Shown: positions 50,851 through 58,429 of the stretch, in pieces
Numbering within the stretch: position 1 is the first letter of the stretch
Layout of the letters: each line of letters begins with the position of its first letter
DNA from: JBKPNZ01 sp046732895
Lineage (GTDB): Bacteria > Actinomycetota > Thermoleophilia > Solirubrobacterales > 70-9
Direction of reading: 5' to 3'
NCBI GenBank assembly: GCA_046732895.1
Contig: JBKPNZ010000059.1
Span: forward strand, 7,650 to 71,649
Length of the DNA: 64,000 nucleotides
Translations under genes and position numbers: made by a program
Notes under the pieces: model-generated
Told to the model about the DNA's origin: nothing
The model's input: only the letters and a program-made list of their open reading frames with translations
Databases searched by the model: none

Positions 50851-51435
50851 TCAGCACCTTCCCCACAGTCCCCGTCCGGCGTCGGCCGCGTGCTGTTGCA
50901 ACCGCGCGAACTGATCGGCGTGAGCCGTGTTCGGTGGGAACACCAGCGTCCGCGCGTATCCCCGCCGAACGAGCTCGGCGTTCACCAGGCGCCCGTCCAC
51001 ACTCACGTAGGCGAGCAGCCGCCCGTAGCGGTCGCGGCGCTCGCGATCGAACACGAGGCGAGCCCGCTCGCCCTCGACCAAGTCGGCGTTGAAGCGGCTC
51101 GCCGCGTGGCCGTAGCAGCCGACGGGCTCGTCGGGGTCGACTGTCTCCGGAGTGTCGACGCCGATGTAGCGCACGTCCTCGGTCCCACCCTCGAGCTCGA
51201 CCTCGATCGTGTCGCCGTCGATCGCGCGGACGACATTGGCGGTCGCGGTGTGCCCCGTCGGCTCAGGTGACTCGGCTTGCCGCGCACAGCCGTAGCCGGC
51301 GAGGGCCAGCCCAACCGCGGCGATAAGGGGGAGCACAAATGGCGGGCGCCTACCCCAGCGGCTCCGAGGCTTTTGGTCAGTTGACGGGCTTATGGCCCTA
51401 CAAGTGACCAGAAGCGCCGGACTCACCCCCCTCAT
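50851..51435 (-). CDS. Thermonuclease-family (SNase-like) exported nuclease
   Basis: 194 residues from ATG 51435, or 161 from GTG 51336. Hydrophobic segment (FVLPLIAAVGLALAGYGC) suggests a membrane anchor or signal; the Cys context GYGC is not a good lipobox. The nuclease domain has VVRAIDGDTIEVEL, VRYIGVDTPET, RLVFDRERRDRYGRLLAYV and ELVRRGYA, so the active-site Arg, Asp and Glu of staphylococcal nuclease are present. Cleaves DNA/RNA outside the cell. The C-terminal CGR motif GLWGRC ends the domain as usual. Confidence 0.87.
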   Translation of the reverse strand: MRGVSPALLVTCRAISPSTDQKPRSRWGRRPPFVLPLIAAVGLALAGYGCARQAESPEPTGHTATANVVRAIDGDTIEVELEGGTEDVRYIGVDTPETVDPDEPVGCYGHAASRFNADLVEGERARLVFDRERRDRYGRLLAYVSVDGRLVNAELVRRGYARTLVFPPNTAHADQFARLQQHAADAGRGLWGRC

Positions 51436-51486
51436 TGCCGTCGTTCGGCCGTCGCTTTGCCTTTCATGGCCTGGCCCTAGGCGAGC

Positions 51487-51492
51487 TAGGCT
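51487..51492 (+). promoter_or_regulatory. -10 box TAGGCT, likely leaderless promoter
   Basis: TAGGCT is 6 bases before GTG 51499 and there is no ribosome site. Confidence 0.5.
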
Positions 51493-51498
51493 CGCCCG

Positions 51499-53082
51499 GT
51501 GAGCGAAACACCCGATCGGGCCCATGTGCGGCTCGCCGAGCTCGTCGCCGCGCTCTCGCTGGGTATCGATCTCGGCTTCGGGCAGCCGATGGAGCACGTG
51601 TTGCGCCAGTGCCTGATCGCGCTGCGCCTCGCGGAGCGGGTCGGCCTCGACGAGGAGGCGCGAGCCACCGTCTACTACACCGCCCTGCTCATCAACGTGG
51701 GCTGCCACTCCGACGCGCACGAGCAGGCGAAGTGGTTCGGCGACGACATCGCCGTGAAGTCCGGCAAGTACGAGTTCCCCATGGCCGGGATCCGAGGGGC
51801 GGCCGCCGGGCTGCGGATGATCGGCCAGGGCAACCCGCCGCTGCATCGCTTCCGGATCGGGCTGGAGTTCGTCGTCGCGGGGCACCGCGAGGTGGACGGA
51901 ATGATGGAGCACCACGCCGCGCTGGCGGGGGCGCTTGCGGAGCAGTTGGGTCTTTCGCAGGCGATTCTCGAAGCGGTCAGCGCCGCCTATGAGCAATGGG
52001 ACGGCAAGGGCTGGCCGAACCGGCTGAAGGGAGATCAGATCCCAATGGCGGCGCGCGTGGCACAGCTCGCGGAGTACGTCGAGGTCGGGTACCGAGTCGG
52101 CGGGATCGAGGGAGCGCGCAACGTCGCCAGAGAACGCGGCGGCAGGCAGTTCGATCCCGCCCTCGCGGACGTGGTCATCGACGAGCCGGATGCGGTGCTG
52201 GCCGACCTCGACGCGGTGGAGAGCTGGCAGGCGGTGATCTCGAGCGAGCCCGCGCTCGCGATCGTGGTGGCCGGCGAGCAGTTCGATGCCGCGCTGCTCG
52301 CGATCGCGGATTTCATCGACCTCAAGTCGCCCTACACCCTCGGCCACGCCCGGGCGGTCGCCGGCCTCGCGGCCGGCTCGGGTGCGGAGCTCGGGCTCTC
52401 GGACGCCGAAGTGCGGACGCTGCGCCGGGCCGGGCTCGTGCACGACTTCGGCCGCCTGGGGGTGTCGAACACGATCTGGGACAAGCCCGGTCCGCTGGGG
52501 GCCGGTGAATGGGAGCGCGTGCGGATGCATCCGTACATCACCGAGCGCATGCTCCACCAGTCCGAGGCGCTCGCCCCACTCGCCGAAATCGCGGTCCAGC
52601 ACTGCGAGCGCCTGGACGGCTCGGGCTATCCCCGGGGCCTGCCGGGCTCCGCGATCTCGAGATCGGCGCGCGTGCTGGTCGCGGCCAACGCCTACCAGGC
52701 GATGCGGGAGCCGCGACCGTATCGCCCCGCCCGGGAGCCGGGCGACGCCCAGGCCGAGCTGCGGGCCGAGGTCAAGGATGGGCGCCTCGATGGCGACGCG
52801 GTGGATGCCGTCCTGCGGGCCGCCGGCCACCGCGTGACGCGCCGGCGGGAGGGCCCGGCCGGACTCACGGCGAGGGAGGTCGAGGTCCTGAGGCTGCTCG
52901 CACGCGGTCTGTCGAACAAGGAGATCGCCGCGCAGCTGGTGATCGCGCCGAAGACCGTCGGGAACCACGTCGAGCACATCTACTCGAAGATCGATGCATC
53001 GAACCGCGCCAGCGCCAGCCTCTTCGCGATGCAGCACGGGCTGCTGCCGGAGGAGGAGTACGTCGCGCCCGTGGCCTTCTGA
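51499..53082 (+). CDS. HD-GYP-type phosphohydrolase fused to LuxR DNA-binding domain
   Basis: 527 residues. An N-terminal HD-like half (residues ~1-270, with degenerate metal motif), then a second HD domain of HD-GYP type: AGLVHDFGRLGVSNTIWDKP (His315-Asp316) and HCERLDGSGYPRGLPG. Residues ~455-515 are a LuxR helix-turn-helix (GLTAREVEVLRLLARGLSNK, EIAAQLVIAPKTVGNHVEHI). The combination suggests direct control of transcription by a cyclic dinucleotide or other phosphodiester hydrolysed by the HD-GYP part. The second-position Lys of the GYP motif differs from consensus, so activity on c-di-GMP is uncertain. Confidence 0.8.
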   Translation: MSETPDRAHVRLAELVAALSLGIDLGFGQPMEHVLRQCLIALRLAERVGLDEEARATVYYTALLINVGCHSDAHEQAKWFGDDIAVKSGKYEFPMAGIRGAAAGLRMIGQGNPPLHRFRIGLEFVVAGHREVDGMMEHHAALAGALAEQLGLSQAILEAVSAAYEQWDGKGWPNRLKGDQIPMAARVAQLAEYVEVGYRVGGIEGARNVARERGGRQFDPALADVVIDEPDAVLADLDAVESWQAVISSEPALAIVVAGEQFDAALLAIADFIDLKSPYTLGHARAVAGLAAGSGAELGLSDAEVRTLRRAGLVHDFGRLGVSNTIWDKPGPLGAGEWERVRMHPYITERMLHQSEALAPLAEIAVQHCERLDGSGYPRGLPGSAISRSARVLVAANAYQAMREPRPYRPAREPGDAQAELRAEVKDGRLDGDAVDAVLRAAGHRVTRRREGPAGLTAREVEVLRLLARGLSNKEIAAQLVIAPKTVGNHVEHIYSKIDASNRASASLFAMQHGLLPEEEYVAPVAF

Positions 53083-53166
53083 CCTGCGCCAAAGATGAGG
53101 CAAACGCCCCATGACGGGGTGCCGACTCAGGCGTAGCTTCCTCTCCGGTCAACCAAAGGAGACGCA

Positions 53167-53541
53167 ATGCCGAACGCATCGAGGGAAAGCGCGGAGCTCG
53201 AGGACCACGGGGTTGTGGAGGATCGCCACGCCGAGTTCAACGGCTACACCGTGAACTTCGTGACGTTCCGCCAGGAGATCGACCACTCGGCTCTCCTGAA
53301 GGGGCTGCCGGACGATCGCTGTCATTGCCCGCACTGGGGCTACGTGTTCACTGGACGTCTCACGTACCGCTTCGCCGACCACGAGGAGGTCTACGAAGCC
53401 GGCGACGCGTTCTACGCACCGCCCGGCCACGACCCGGTCGCCGAGGTCGGTACCGAGATCCTTCAGTTCAGCCCGTCGAAGGAGCTGGGCGAAGTGTCCG
53501 CGGCGATCATGCGGAACATGAAGGAGATGCAGAGCGCCTGA
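53167..53541 (+). CDS. Cupin-domain protein
   Basis: 124 residues. Single cupin barrel with two conserved halves: HCPHWGYVFTGRLTYRFADHEE (metal-binding His) and YEAGDAFYAPPGHDPVAEVGTE. No enzyme-specific motif, so it could be a sugar isomerase-like or regulatory protein. ATG 53167 follows AAAGGAGA. Directly downstream of the HD-GYP/LuxR gene and perhaps its target. Confidence 0.8.
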   Translation: MPNASRESAELEDHGVVEDRHAEFNGYTVNFVTFRQEIDHSALLKGLPDDRCHCPHWGYVFTGRLTYRFADHEEVYEAGDAFYAPPGHDPVAEVGTEILQFSPSKELGEVSAAIMRNMKEMQSA

Positions 53542-53572
53542 CGCGCCCAGCCGGTGAGATCGTCGAGCGGCT

Positions 53573-54493
53573 CTACGGGATCCGCGAGACGCTCGAGAGC
53601 ATGATCTCCTTGATCTGCTCGACGATCTCCATTGCCTCGGAGTGCTCGCGCTGCCAGACGTTGCGCCCGTAGATCACGCCTGAGCCGCCCGCCTCCATGA
53701 TGAAGCGCGTCTGCTGGAGCAGCTGCTCGTCGTCGATCTTCGATCCGCCCGAGAGGACCACCAGCGACCGCCCGGCCGACTCCACGACCTGGCGCACCGC
53801 CTCCTCTTGGGAGACCTGCATCTCGTTGTACGGGGCGGGTGCGTCCTTGTCCTTCTCGGGATCGATCTTCGGCATGTTCAGCTTGACGACGTCGGCGCCC
53901 ATCTCCATCGCCATCCGGGCCGCGTAGTCGATCGCGTAGAAGGAGTTCTGGCCGCCCTTCTTGGCGACGTACGCCCCGCGCGGATAGGCCCACACGATCA
54001 GCGGCATGCCGAAGCGCTCGCAGTCCTCACGCACGCCCTTCAGCTGGTGGAGGTCGGCGTCCTGGCGGGGCGAGCCCACATACAGCGTGTAGCCGACGGC
54101 GTCGGCCCCGAGGCGCACCGCATCCTCGACGCTCGCGTTGGTGGTCGAGAGCGCCTCGTCCGATGGCGGGATGTCCGTCTTGCCGTTCACCTTGAGGATC
54201 AGTGGCACCTGCCCGGCGTAGTCCGGGTAGTACTTCGTCGCGAGGCCGATCTGGCACGCGATCGCCGAATAGCCTGCCTCAGCGGCGAGGTGGAACTGGT
54301 ACTCCGGGTCCTTCGACGCCGGATTTGCGAAGAAGTCGCGCGGGCCGTGCTCGATTCCCTGGTCGATCGGCAGGAGCAGCAGGGTGCCGTTGCCCGGACC
54401 GAACTCGAACAACAGGCGGCGCAGTCTCGTGCGCTTGCCCGGCGAGATGGTGGCCAGAAGTGACTTCTGCTCGGTCGCGGTCTTGATCTCCAT
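53573..54493 (-). CDS. fbaB: Class I fructose-bisphosphate aldolase (DhnA/FbaB type)
   Basis: 306 residues. Archaeal-type class I aldolase: PIDQGIEHGP (Asp44), VWAYPRGAY (Tyr170) and the Schiff-base Lys in DVVKLNMPK (Lys204), with VVLSGGSKIDDE and GVIYGRNVWQRE for phosphate binding. Splits fructose-1,6-bisphosphate, used mainly in gluconeogenic direction. ATG 54493 follows AAGGAGGAG; the frame runs 25 residues further upstream without homology. Divergent from the GCS2 gene. Confidence 0.93.
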   Translation of the reverse strand: MEIKTATEQKSLLATISPGKRTRLRRLLFEFGPGNGTLLLLPIDQGIEHGPRDFFANPASKDPEYQFHLAAEAGYSAIACQIGLATKYYPDYAGQVPLILKVNGKTDIPPSDEALSTTNASVEDAVRLGADAVGYTLYVGSPRQDADLHQLKGVREDCERFGMPLIVWAYPRGAYVAKKGGQNSFYAIDYAARMAMEMGADVVKLNMPKIDPEKDKDAPAPYNEMQVSQEEAVRQVVESAGRSLVVLSGGSKIDDEQLLQQTRFIMEAGGSGVIYGRNVWQREHSEAMEIVEQIKEIMLSSVSRIP

Positions 54494-54635
54494 CGGCTCT
54501 GCGGCTCCTCCTTCGAAAGTCCGTTCTGACAGCAGGTTAGTGGCTATCCGCCCCCGGAACGTGCCCACGCCTGCTTAGCCGCCCGGCATCGCGGGTACGA
54601 TCGGCCGGCCCCAATTCGGCACTGCCCCAGGAGAC

Positions 54636-55748
54636 GTGGTGGAGCACAAATTCACCGGTCCGGCGTTCACCGTCGGGGTCGAGGAGGAGCTGATGATCGT
54701 GGCCCAGGACGGCCTCGATCTCGCTCAGGAGATCGAGGCCGTGCTCGCGGCCGTCCCCGAGGAGCTCTCGGGCCAGGTGAAGCCGGAGCTCATGCAGTCG
54801 GTCCTCGAGGTCGCAACCACGCCGTGCCCCGACGTCGCCACTGCGGGACGGGAGCTGGCGGACCTCCGCCGGGCGGTTGGCGCCATCTGCGAGGAGCGCG
54901 GGCTCGCGATCGGCGCAGCCGGGACGCATCCCTTCGCGGAGCCCGACGATCAGCTCATCGTCGACCGGCCGCGCTACCGGGAGCTCGCCGGCGAGCTCGG
55001 CTTCATCGCGCAGCAGGAGATCATCTTCGGCACCCACGTCCACGTCGGCATCGAGGATCCGAACCGCGCCATCTACGTCGCAGACGGCATCCGGCGCTAC
55101 CTGCCGCTGATGCTCGCCCTGTCGTCCAACTCGCCGTTCTGGCGGGGCCAGTCCACCGGGATGATGTCTGCCCGCACAGCGGTCTTCCGCGCCTTCCCGC
55201 GGGTCGGCGTCCCGCCCCATTACGGGACGTGGGAGATCTACTCAAACCGGATCAAGACGATGGTCGAGGCGGGCGCGATCGACGACTACACGTACGTTTG
55301 GTGGGACGTACGCCCGCACCCCAACCTCGGCACGGTCGAGACGCGCATCTTCGACCAGCAGACCCGCCTCGAGCACACGATCGCGCTGGCCGCGCTGACC
55401 GTGGCGATGGCGCGCCGCGCCGCGCGGCTCTACGACGATGGCGAGCCGCTGATCGAGGAGCCGACCGAGCTGGTCGACGACAACAAGGTCCGAGCCGCGC
55501 TCCGGGGAATGGACGGCGATCTGTTCGACTTCCGGGCGGGGAAGCCGATCCCCGCCCGGCAGATGGCCAGGCGCCTGCTCGACGAGGTGAAGGAGCACGC
55601 TGAGGAGCTCGGGTGCGACGCCGAGCTCGAGGGCCTGCGCGACCTGGTCGACGGCAACACCGGGGCCCGCCGACAGCTCGAGATGTGGGACGGCAAGCAC
55701 GACATGCGCGGACTCGTCCGCGAGATCGTCGATAAGTCGCGCGTCTAG
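54636..55748 (+). CDS. Carboxylate-amine ligase (GCS2, YbdK-type)
   Basis: 370 residues. Glutamate-cysteine ligase type 2 fold: FTVGVEEELMIVAQDGLDL, QEIIFGTHVHVGIEDPNRAI, SSNSPFWRGQSTGMMSARTA, VWWDVRPHPNLGTVETRIFD and the C-terminal DGDLFDFRAGKPI. The family makes gamma-glutamylcysteine or related amides; the precise substrate pair is unknown and it may work in thiol or gamma-glutamyl metabolism. GTG 54636 follows CCAGGAGA; GTG 54639 is equally possible. Confidence 0.88.
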   Translation: MVEHKFTGPAFTVGVEEELMIVAQDGLDLAQEIEAVLAAVPEELSGQVKPELMQSVLEVATTPCPDVATAGRELADLRRAVGAICEERGLAIGAAGTHPFAEPDDQLIVDRPRYRELAGELGFIAQQEIIFGTHVHVGIEDPNRAIYVADGIRRYLPLMLALSSNSPFWRGQSTGMMSARTAVFRAFPRVGVPPHYGTWEIYSNRIKTMVEAGAIDDYTYVWWDVRPHPNLGTVETRIFDQQTRLEHTIALAALTVAMARRAARLYDDGEPLIEEPTELVDDNKVRAALRGMDGDLFDFRAGKPIPARQMARRLLDEVKEHAEELGCDAELEGLRDLVDGNTGARRQLEMWDGKHDMRGLVREIVDKSRV

Positions 55749-55864
55749 TCAGAGCTGACCCGCAGCGGCCGCGCAGGCGCGCGGGGGTATTCTCGGGTGT
55801 GTAGGTGAGGGGGCCCTAGCCCCAAAACGAGCGTCTAAAGGCGGGGAAGCCGCCGCAGGAGATT

Positions 55865-56653
55865 GTGGGTACCGAGTCGTCGCCCGAGCTCAGCGTCGTC
55901 TGCCGCAGCTGCGGCTCGGAGGTGAGCCCATACGTCACCGAGTGCCCGTACTGCGGCACTCGCTTGCGCAAGCGGGCACCGAAGCTCGAGCGCCACGGCG
56001 ACGAGCTCCTTGCCCAGGAGTCCCGGCGCGAGCGGCGCCGCCGTAAGGCCGCCGAGCGCCGTGCCGCGCGCCGGCCTCTCGCGATCACGACCGAGCGCCC
56101 CTATGTGACCGTCGCCGCGATCCTGATCCCGGCGATTCTTGTCGTGATCGAGCGGGCGACCACCCTCAGCGTGTACGACCTCGGCGCGATCGTCGGTCCC
56201 GTGGATGGGGAGAGCTGGCGATATCTCGCGGCTCCGTTCGTCTACGACGACCTCGGCTACCTCTTCGTGGTCGGGGTGGCGATCGCCCTGTTCCTGCCCG
56301 GGATCGAGCGCCGGACCGGACCGATCGCTGCAGCGCTCCTGGTGGTCGCCTGCGGCGCGCTCAGCATGCTCGCCGCCGACGGCATCGACTCCGCTCTCTC
56401 AGACGGGATCCCGATCGCGGCCGGCGGCAACGGCATCGCCCTCGGTGCCCTCGGCGCTTGGCTCGTGCTCCGCGAGCGCGAGCGGCGCAGCGACCCAACC
56501 TCCGAGTACGACCAGCTGGCGGTCGCAGTTGCCGCCGCCGTGCTGCTCCTGCTGCCGGTGGTCGAGGACTACGCCTCGGCGTGGGCGGGCCTGGCCGGGG
56601 GCCTGGCCGGCTTCGCCCTCGGGCTCGCCGCCAGCCGCCGAAGCGCCGGATGA
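55865..56653 (+). CDS. Zinc-ribbon plus pseudo-rhomboid membrane protein
   Basis: 262 residues. N-terminal zinc ribbon (VCRSCG ... CPYCG; Cys 13, 16, 27, 30), a very basic linker (RRERRRRKAAERRAARR), then six membrane segments with the rhomboid outline: WRYLAAPFVYDDLGYLFVVG, IERRTG, and AAGGNGIALGALGAWLVL, AWAGLAGGLAGFALG. The catalytic Ser of GxSG is Asn (residue 189) and the expected His is Trp (residue 240), so it is a proteolytically dead rhomboid. GTG 55865 follows AGGAGA. Overlaps the O-methyltransferase gene by four bases. Confidence 0.7.
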   Translation: MGTESSPELSVVCRSCGSEVSPYVTECPYCGTRLRKRAPKLERHGDELLAQESRRERRRRKAAERRAARRPLAITTERPYVTVAAILIPAILVVIERATTLSVYDLGAIVGPVDGESWRYLAAPFVYDDLGYLFVVGVAIALFLPGIERRTGPIAAALLVVACGALSMLAADGIDSALSDGIPIAAGGNGIALGALGAWLVLRERERRSDPTSEYDQLAVAVAAAVLLLLPVVEDYASAWAGLAGGLAGFALGLAASRRSAG

Positions 56654-57309
56654 GCGAGGGTAAGTTCACCGCGCTCGACGACGCGCTCTGGGAATACATC
56701 GTCGCTCACGCCCCAGGCGAGGACGAGGCGCTGGCGCGGGTGCGCAGCGAGACCGCGGCGATGGGGGACATCTCGGTGATGCAGATCGCCCCCGAGCAGG
56801 GCGCCTTCCTGACCCTGCTCGCTCGCACGATCGCCGCTCGCGAGGCGATCGAGGTGGGCACCTTCACCGGTTACTCCGCGATCTGCATAGCCCGCGGGCT
56901 CGATCCCGCGGGGCGGCTCGTCTGTTGCGAGCTGAGCGAGGAGTTCGCCGAGATCGCCGGCCGGAACCTCGAGCGGGCGGGCGTTGCCGGCAGGGTCGAG
57001 ATCAGGATCGGGCCGGCGCTCGAGACGCTTCGAGCGCTGCCCGAGCGCGAGCTCTTCGACCTCGCGTTCATCGATGCCGACAAGCCCGGGTATCCGGCCT
57101 ACTACGAGGAAGTGCTCGCCCGGCTGCGCGCGGGTGGGTTCGTGATGCTCGACAACGTCCTGCTCTCGGGCCGCATCCTCGACCCACAGCCGGACGACGA
57201 GGGTGCGACGACGATGGCCGCGCTCAACGATCGGATCGCCGCGGACGACCGGGTGGACTCGGTCATGCTCGCGATCGCCGACGGCATCACCCTCGCGCGC
57301 AAGCGCTGA
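56650..57309 (+). CDS. Class I SAM-dependent O-methyltransferase (caffeoyl-CoA type)
   Basis: 219 residues. SAM motif IEVGTFTGYSAICIARGL and CELSEEFAEIAGRNL, metal-binding LAFIDADKPGYPAYY and DNVLLSGRIL match the catechol/caffeoyl-CoA O-methyltransferase family. N-terminal ISVMQIAPEQGAFLTLLART is also typical. Substrate unknown; an actinobacterial homologue methylates small phenols or tRNA-derived molecules. ATG 56650 overlaps the previous stop (ATGA). Confidence 0.92.
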   Translation: MSEGKFTALDDALWEYIVAHAPGEDEALARVRSETAAMGDISVMQIAPEQGAFLTLLARTIAAREAIEVGTFTGYSAICIARGLDPAGRLVCCELSEEFAEIAGRNLERAGVAGRVEIRIGPALETLRALPERELFDLAFIDADKPGYPAYYEEVLARLRAGGFVMLDNVLLSGRILDPQPDDEGATTMAALNDRIAADDRVDSVMLAIADGITLARKR

Positions 57310-57319
57310 GCACCTGAGG

Positions 57320-57661
57320 ATGAGCACTAAGCTGGGCGGCGTGCCCGAAGCCTTCAGCGAGGAGCGGCTCGATGCCGCCATCGAGCGTCTCTCTGAGCCG
57401 GAGGCGCTACGCGAGGCGGAGTCGGTGATTGCAAGCGCGGCGCCGCAGCTCCAGCGCGTGCTGGCCCAGGCGCTCGAAGCCGGCGGCTGGTTCGCCGACT
57501 CGCACGAGACCGAGGTCCGCAAGGCGGCCGGTGCCGAGGACGAGGACGAACGCCTCCGCGCGGTGCGCACGCTCCTCGCGGAAGAGGCCCGCATCGGGAT
57601 GATGGTTGGGGTCGCCGTCGGCTGGGCACTTCACGCTGAGCTGAACGCGCCCCAAGGCTGA
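57320..57661 (+). CDS. Small acidic protein of unknown function
   Basis: 113 residues from ATG 57320, or 106 from GTG 57341 (TAAGCT box 7 bases before the GTG). Mostly alpha-helical and acidic: ERLDAAIERLSEPEALREAE, APQLQRVLAQALEAGGWFAD, GAEDEDERLRAVRTLLAEEA. The C-terminus is hydrophobic (RIGMMVGVAVGWALHAEL), possibly an amphipathic helix. No family recognised. Twenty bases before the UPF0173 gene. Confidence 0.6.
   Translation: MSTKLGGVPEAFSEERLDAAIERLSEPEALREAESVIASAAPQLQRVLAQALEAGGWFADSHETEVRKAAGAEDEDERLRAVRTLLAEEARIGMMVGVAVGWALHAELNAPQG
57328..57333 (+). promoter_or_regulatory. -10 box TAAGCT suggesting start at GTG 57341
   Basis: TAAGCT lies inside the longer reading of the small acidic protein and 7 bases before an in-frame GTG, the same spacing as at other leaderless genes in the window. 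Confidence 0.3.
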
Positions 57662-57680
57662 TACAGGAGGAACCACACAA

Positions 57681-58394
57681 ATGGACATTCGCTACCACGG
57701 CCACGCCTGTGTCGAGCTGTCCGAAGGGACGGCCGACGTGCTGATCGATCCCTTCCTGAAGCCCAACAATCCATCCGCCGTCGCCACCGCCGACGAGGTC
57801 GACCCGACGCACATCCTGATCACGCACGGGCACGCCGACCATCTCGCCGACGCCGTGGCCGTCGCGAAGCGCACGGGCGCCCACTGCATCGCGATCGTTG
57901 AGCTGGCGAACTGGCTCGAGGGCCAGGGAGTCTCTGAGGTCAGCGACCCGAATCTCGGCGGCACCGTCGAGACCGACTGGGGCTCGGTGAAGCTCGTGCC
58001 TGCATGGCACACGAGCACGATTCCGGGCTCCAACGACCACCCGTTCAGCGCCGAGCACGGGATCCCGATCGGAACGGCCACTGGCCTGGTGGTCAGGATC
58101 GGCGGGGTGACCGTCTATCACGCAGGTGACACCTGCCTGTTCGGCGACATGAAGCTGATCGCCGAGCGCGATCCGGTGGACGTCGCGCTCCTGCCGATCG
58201 GTGGGCACTACACGATGGACCGCCACGACGCCGCCGTTGCGGCCGGGCTGATCGCGGCGAAGACGGTGATCCCGATCCACTTCAACACGTTCCCGCCGGT
58301 GGAGACGGATGCCGAGGCATTCAAGTCCGACGTCGAGTCGAGCACCTCTTCGAAGGTCGTGATCCTCGAGCCCGGCGCGAGCCATTCCGTCTGA
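57681..58394 (+). CDS. UPF0173 metal-dependent hydrolase (MBL fold)
   Basis: 237 residues. RYHGHACVEL at the start, HxHxDH in ILITHGHADHLADA, TVYHAGDTCLFGDM, LLPIGGHYTMD and TVIPIHFNTFP are all standard for UPF0173 hydrolases. Cytoplasmic; substrate unknown. ATG 57681 follows CAGGAGGAA. The second MBL-fold hydrolase of the window (with 26782). Confidence 0.92.
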   Translation: MDIRYHGHACVELSEGTADVLIDPFLKPNNPSAVATADEVDPTHILITHGHADHLADAVAVAKRTGAHCIAIVELANWLEGQGVSEVSDPNLGGTVETDWGSVKLVPAWHTSTIPGSNDHPFSAEHGIPIGTATGLVVRIGGVTVYHAGDTCLFGDMKLIAERDPVDVALLPIGGHYTMDRHDAAVAAGLIAAKTVIPIHFNTFPPVETDAEAFKSDVESSTSSKVVILEPGASHSV

Positions 58395-58416
58395 GAAGTC
58401 CTGACACCCCGTCAGA

Positions 58417-58422
58417 TAGGCT
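58417..58422 (+). promoter_or_regulatory. -10 box TAGGCT before R2lox
   Basis: TAGGCT 7 bases before GTG 58430; no ribosome site. Typical leaderless spacing. Confidence 0.5.
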
Positions 58423-58429
58423 CCGCGAC

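Noticed and set aside
51436..53112. Extension of the thermonuclease frame far upstream, opposite the HD-GYP/LuxR gene
   Set aside because: The nuclease homology and hydrophobic segment are confined to the last ~190 codons; the remainder is antisense to a well-supported gene.
55749..55864. Possible riboswitch or small RNA before the pseudo-rhomboid gene
   Set aside because: 116 bases with GC-rich short repeats but no conserved fold I can identify.
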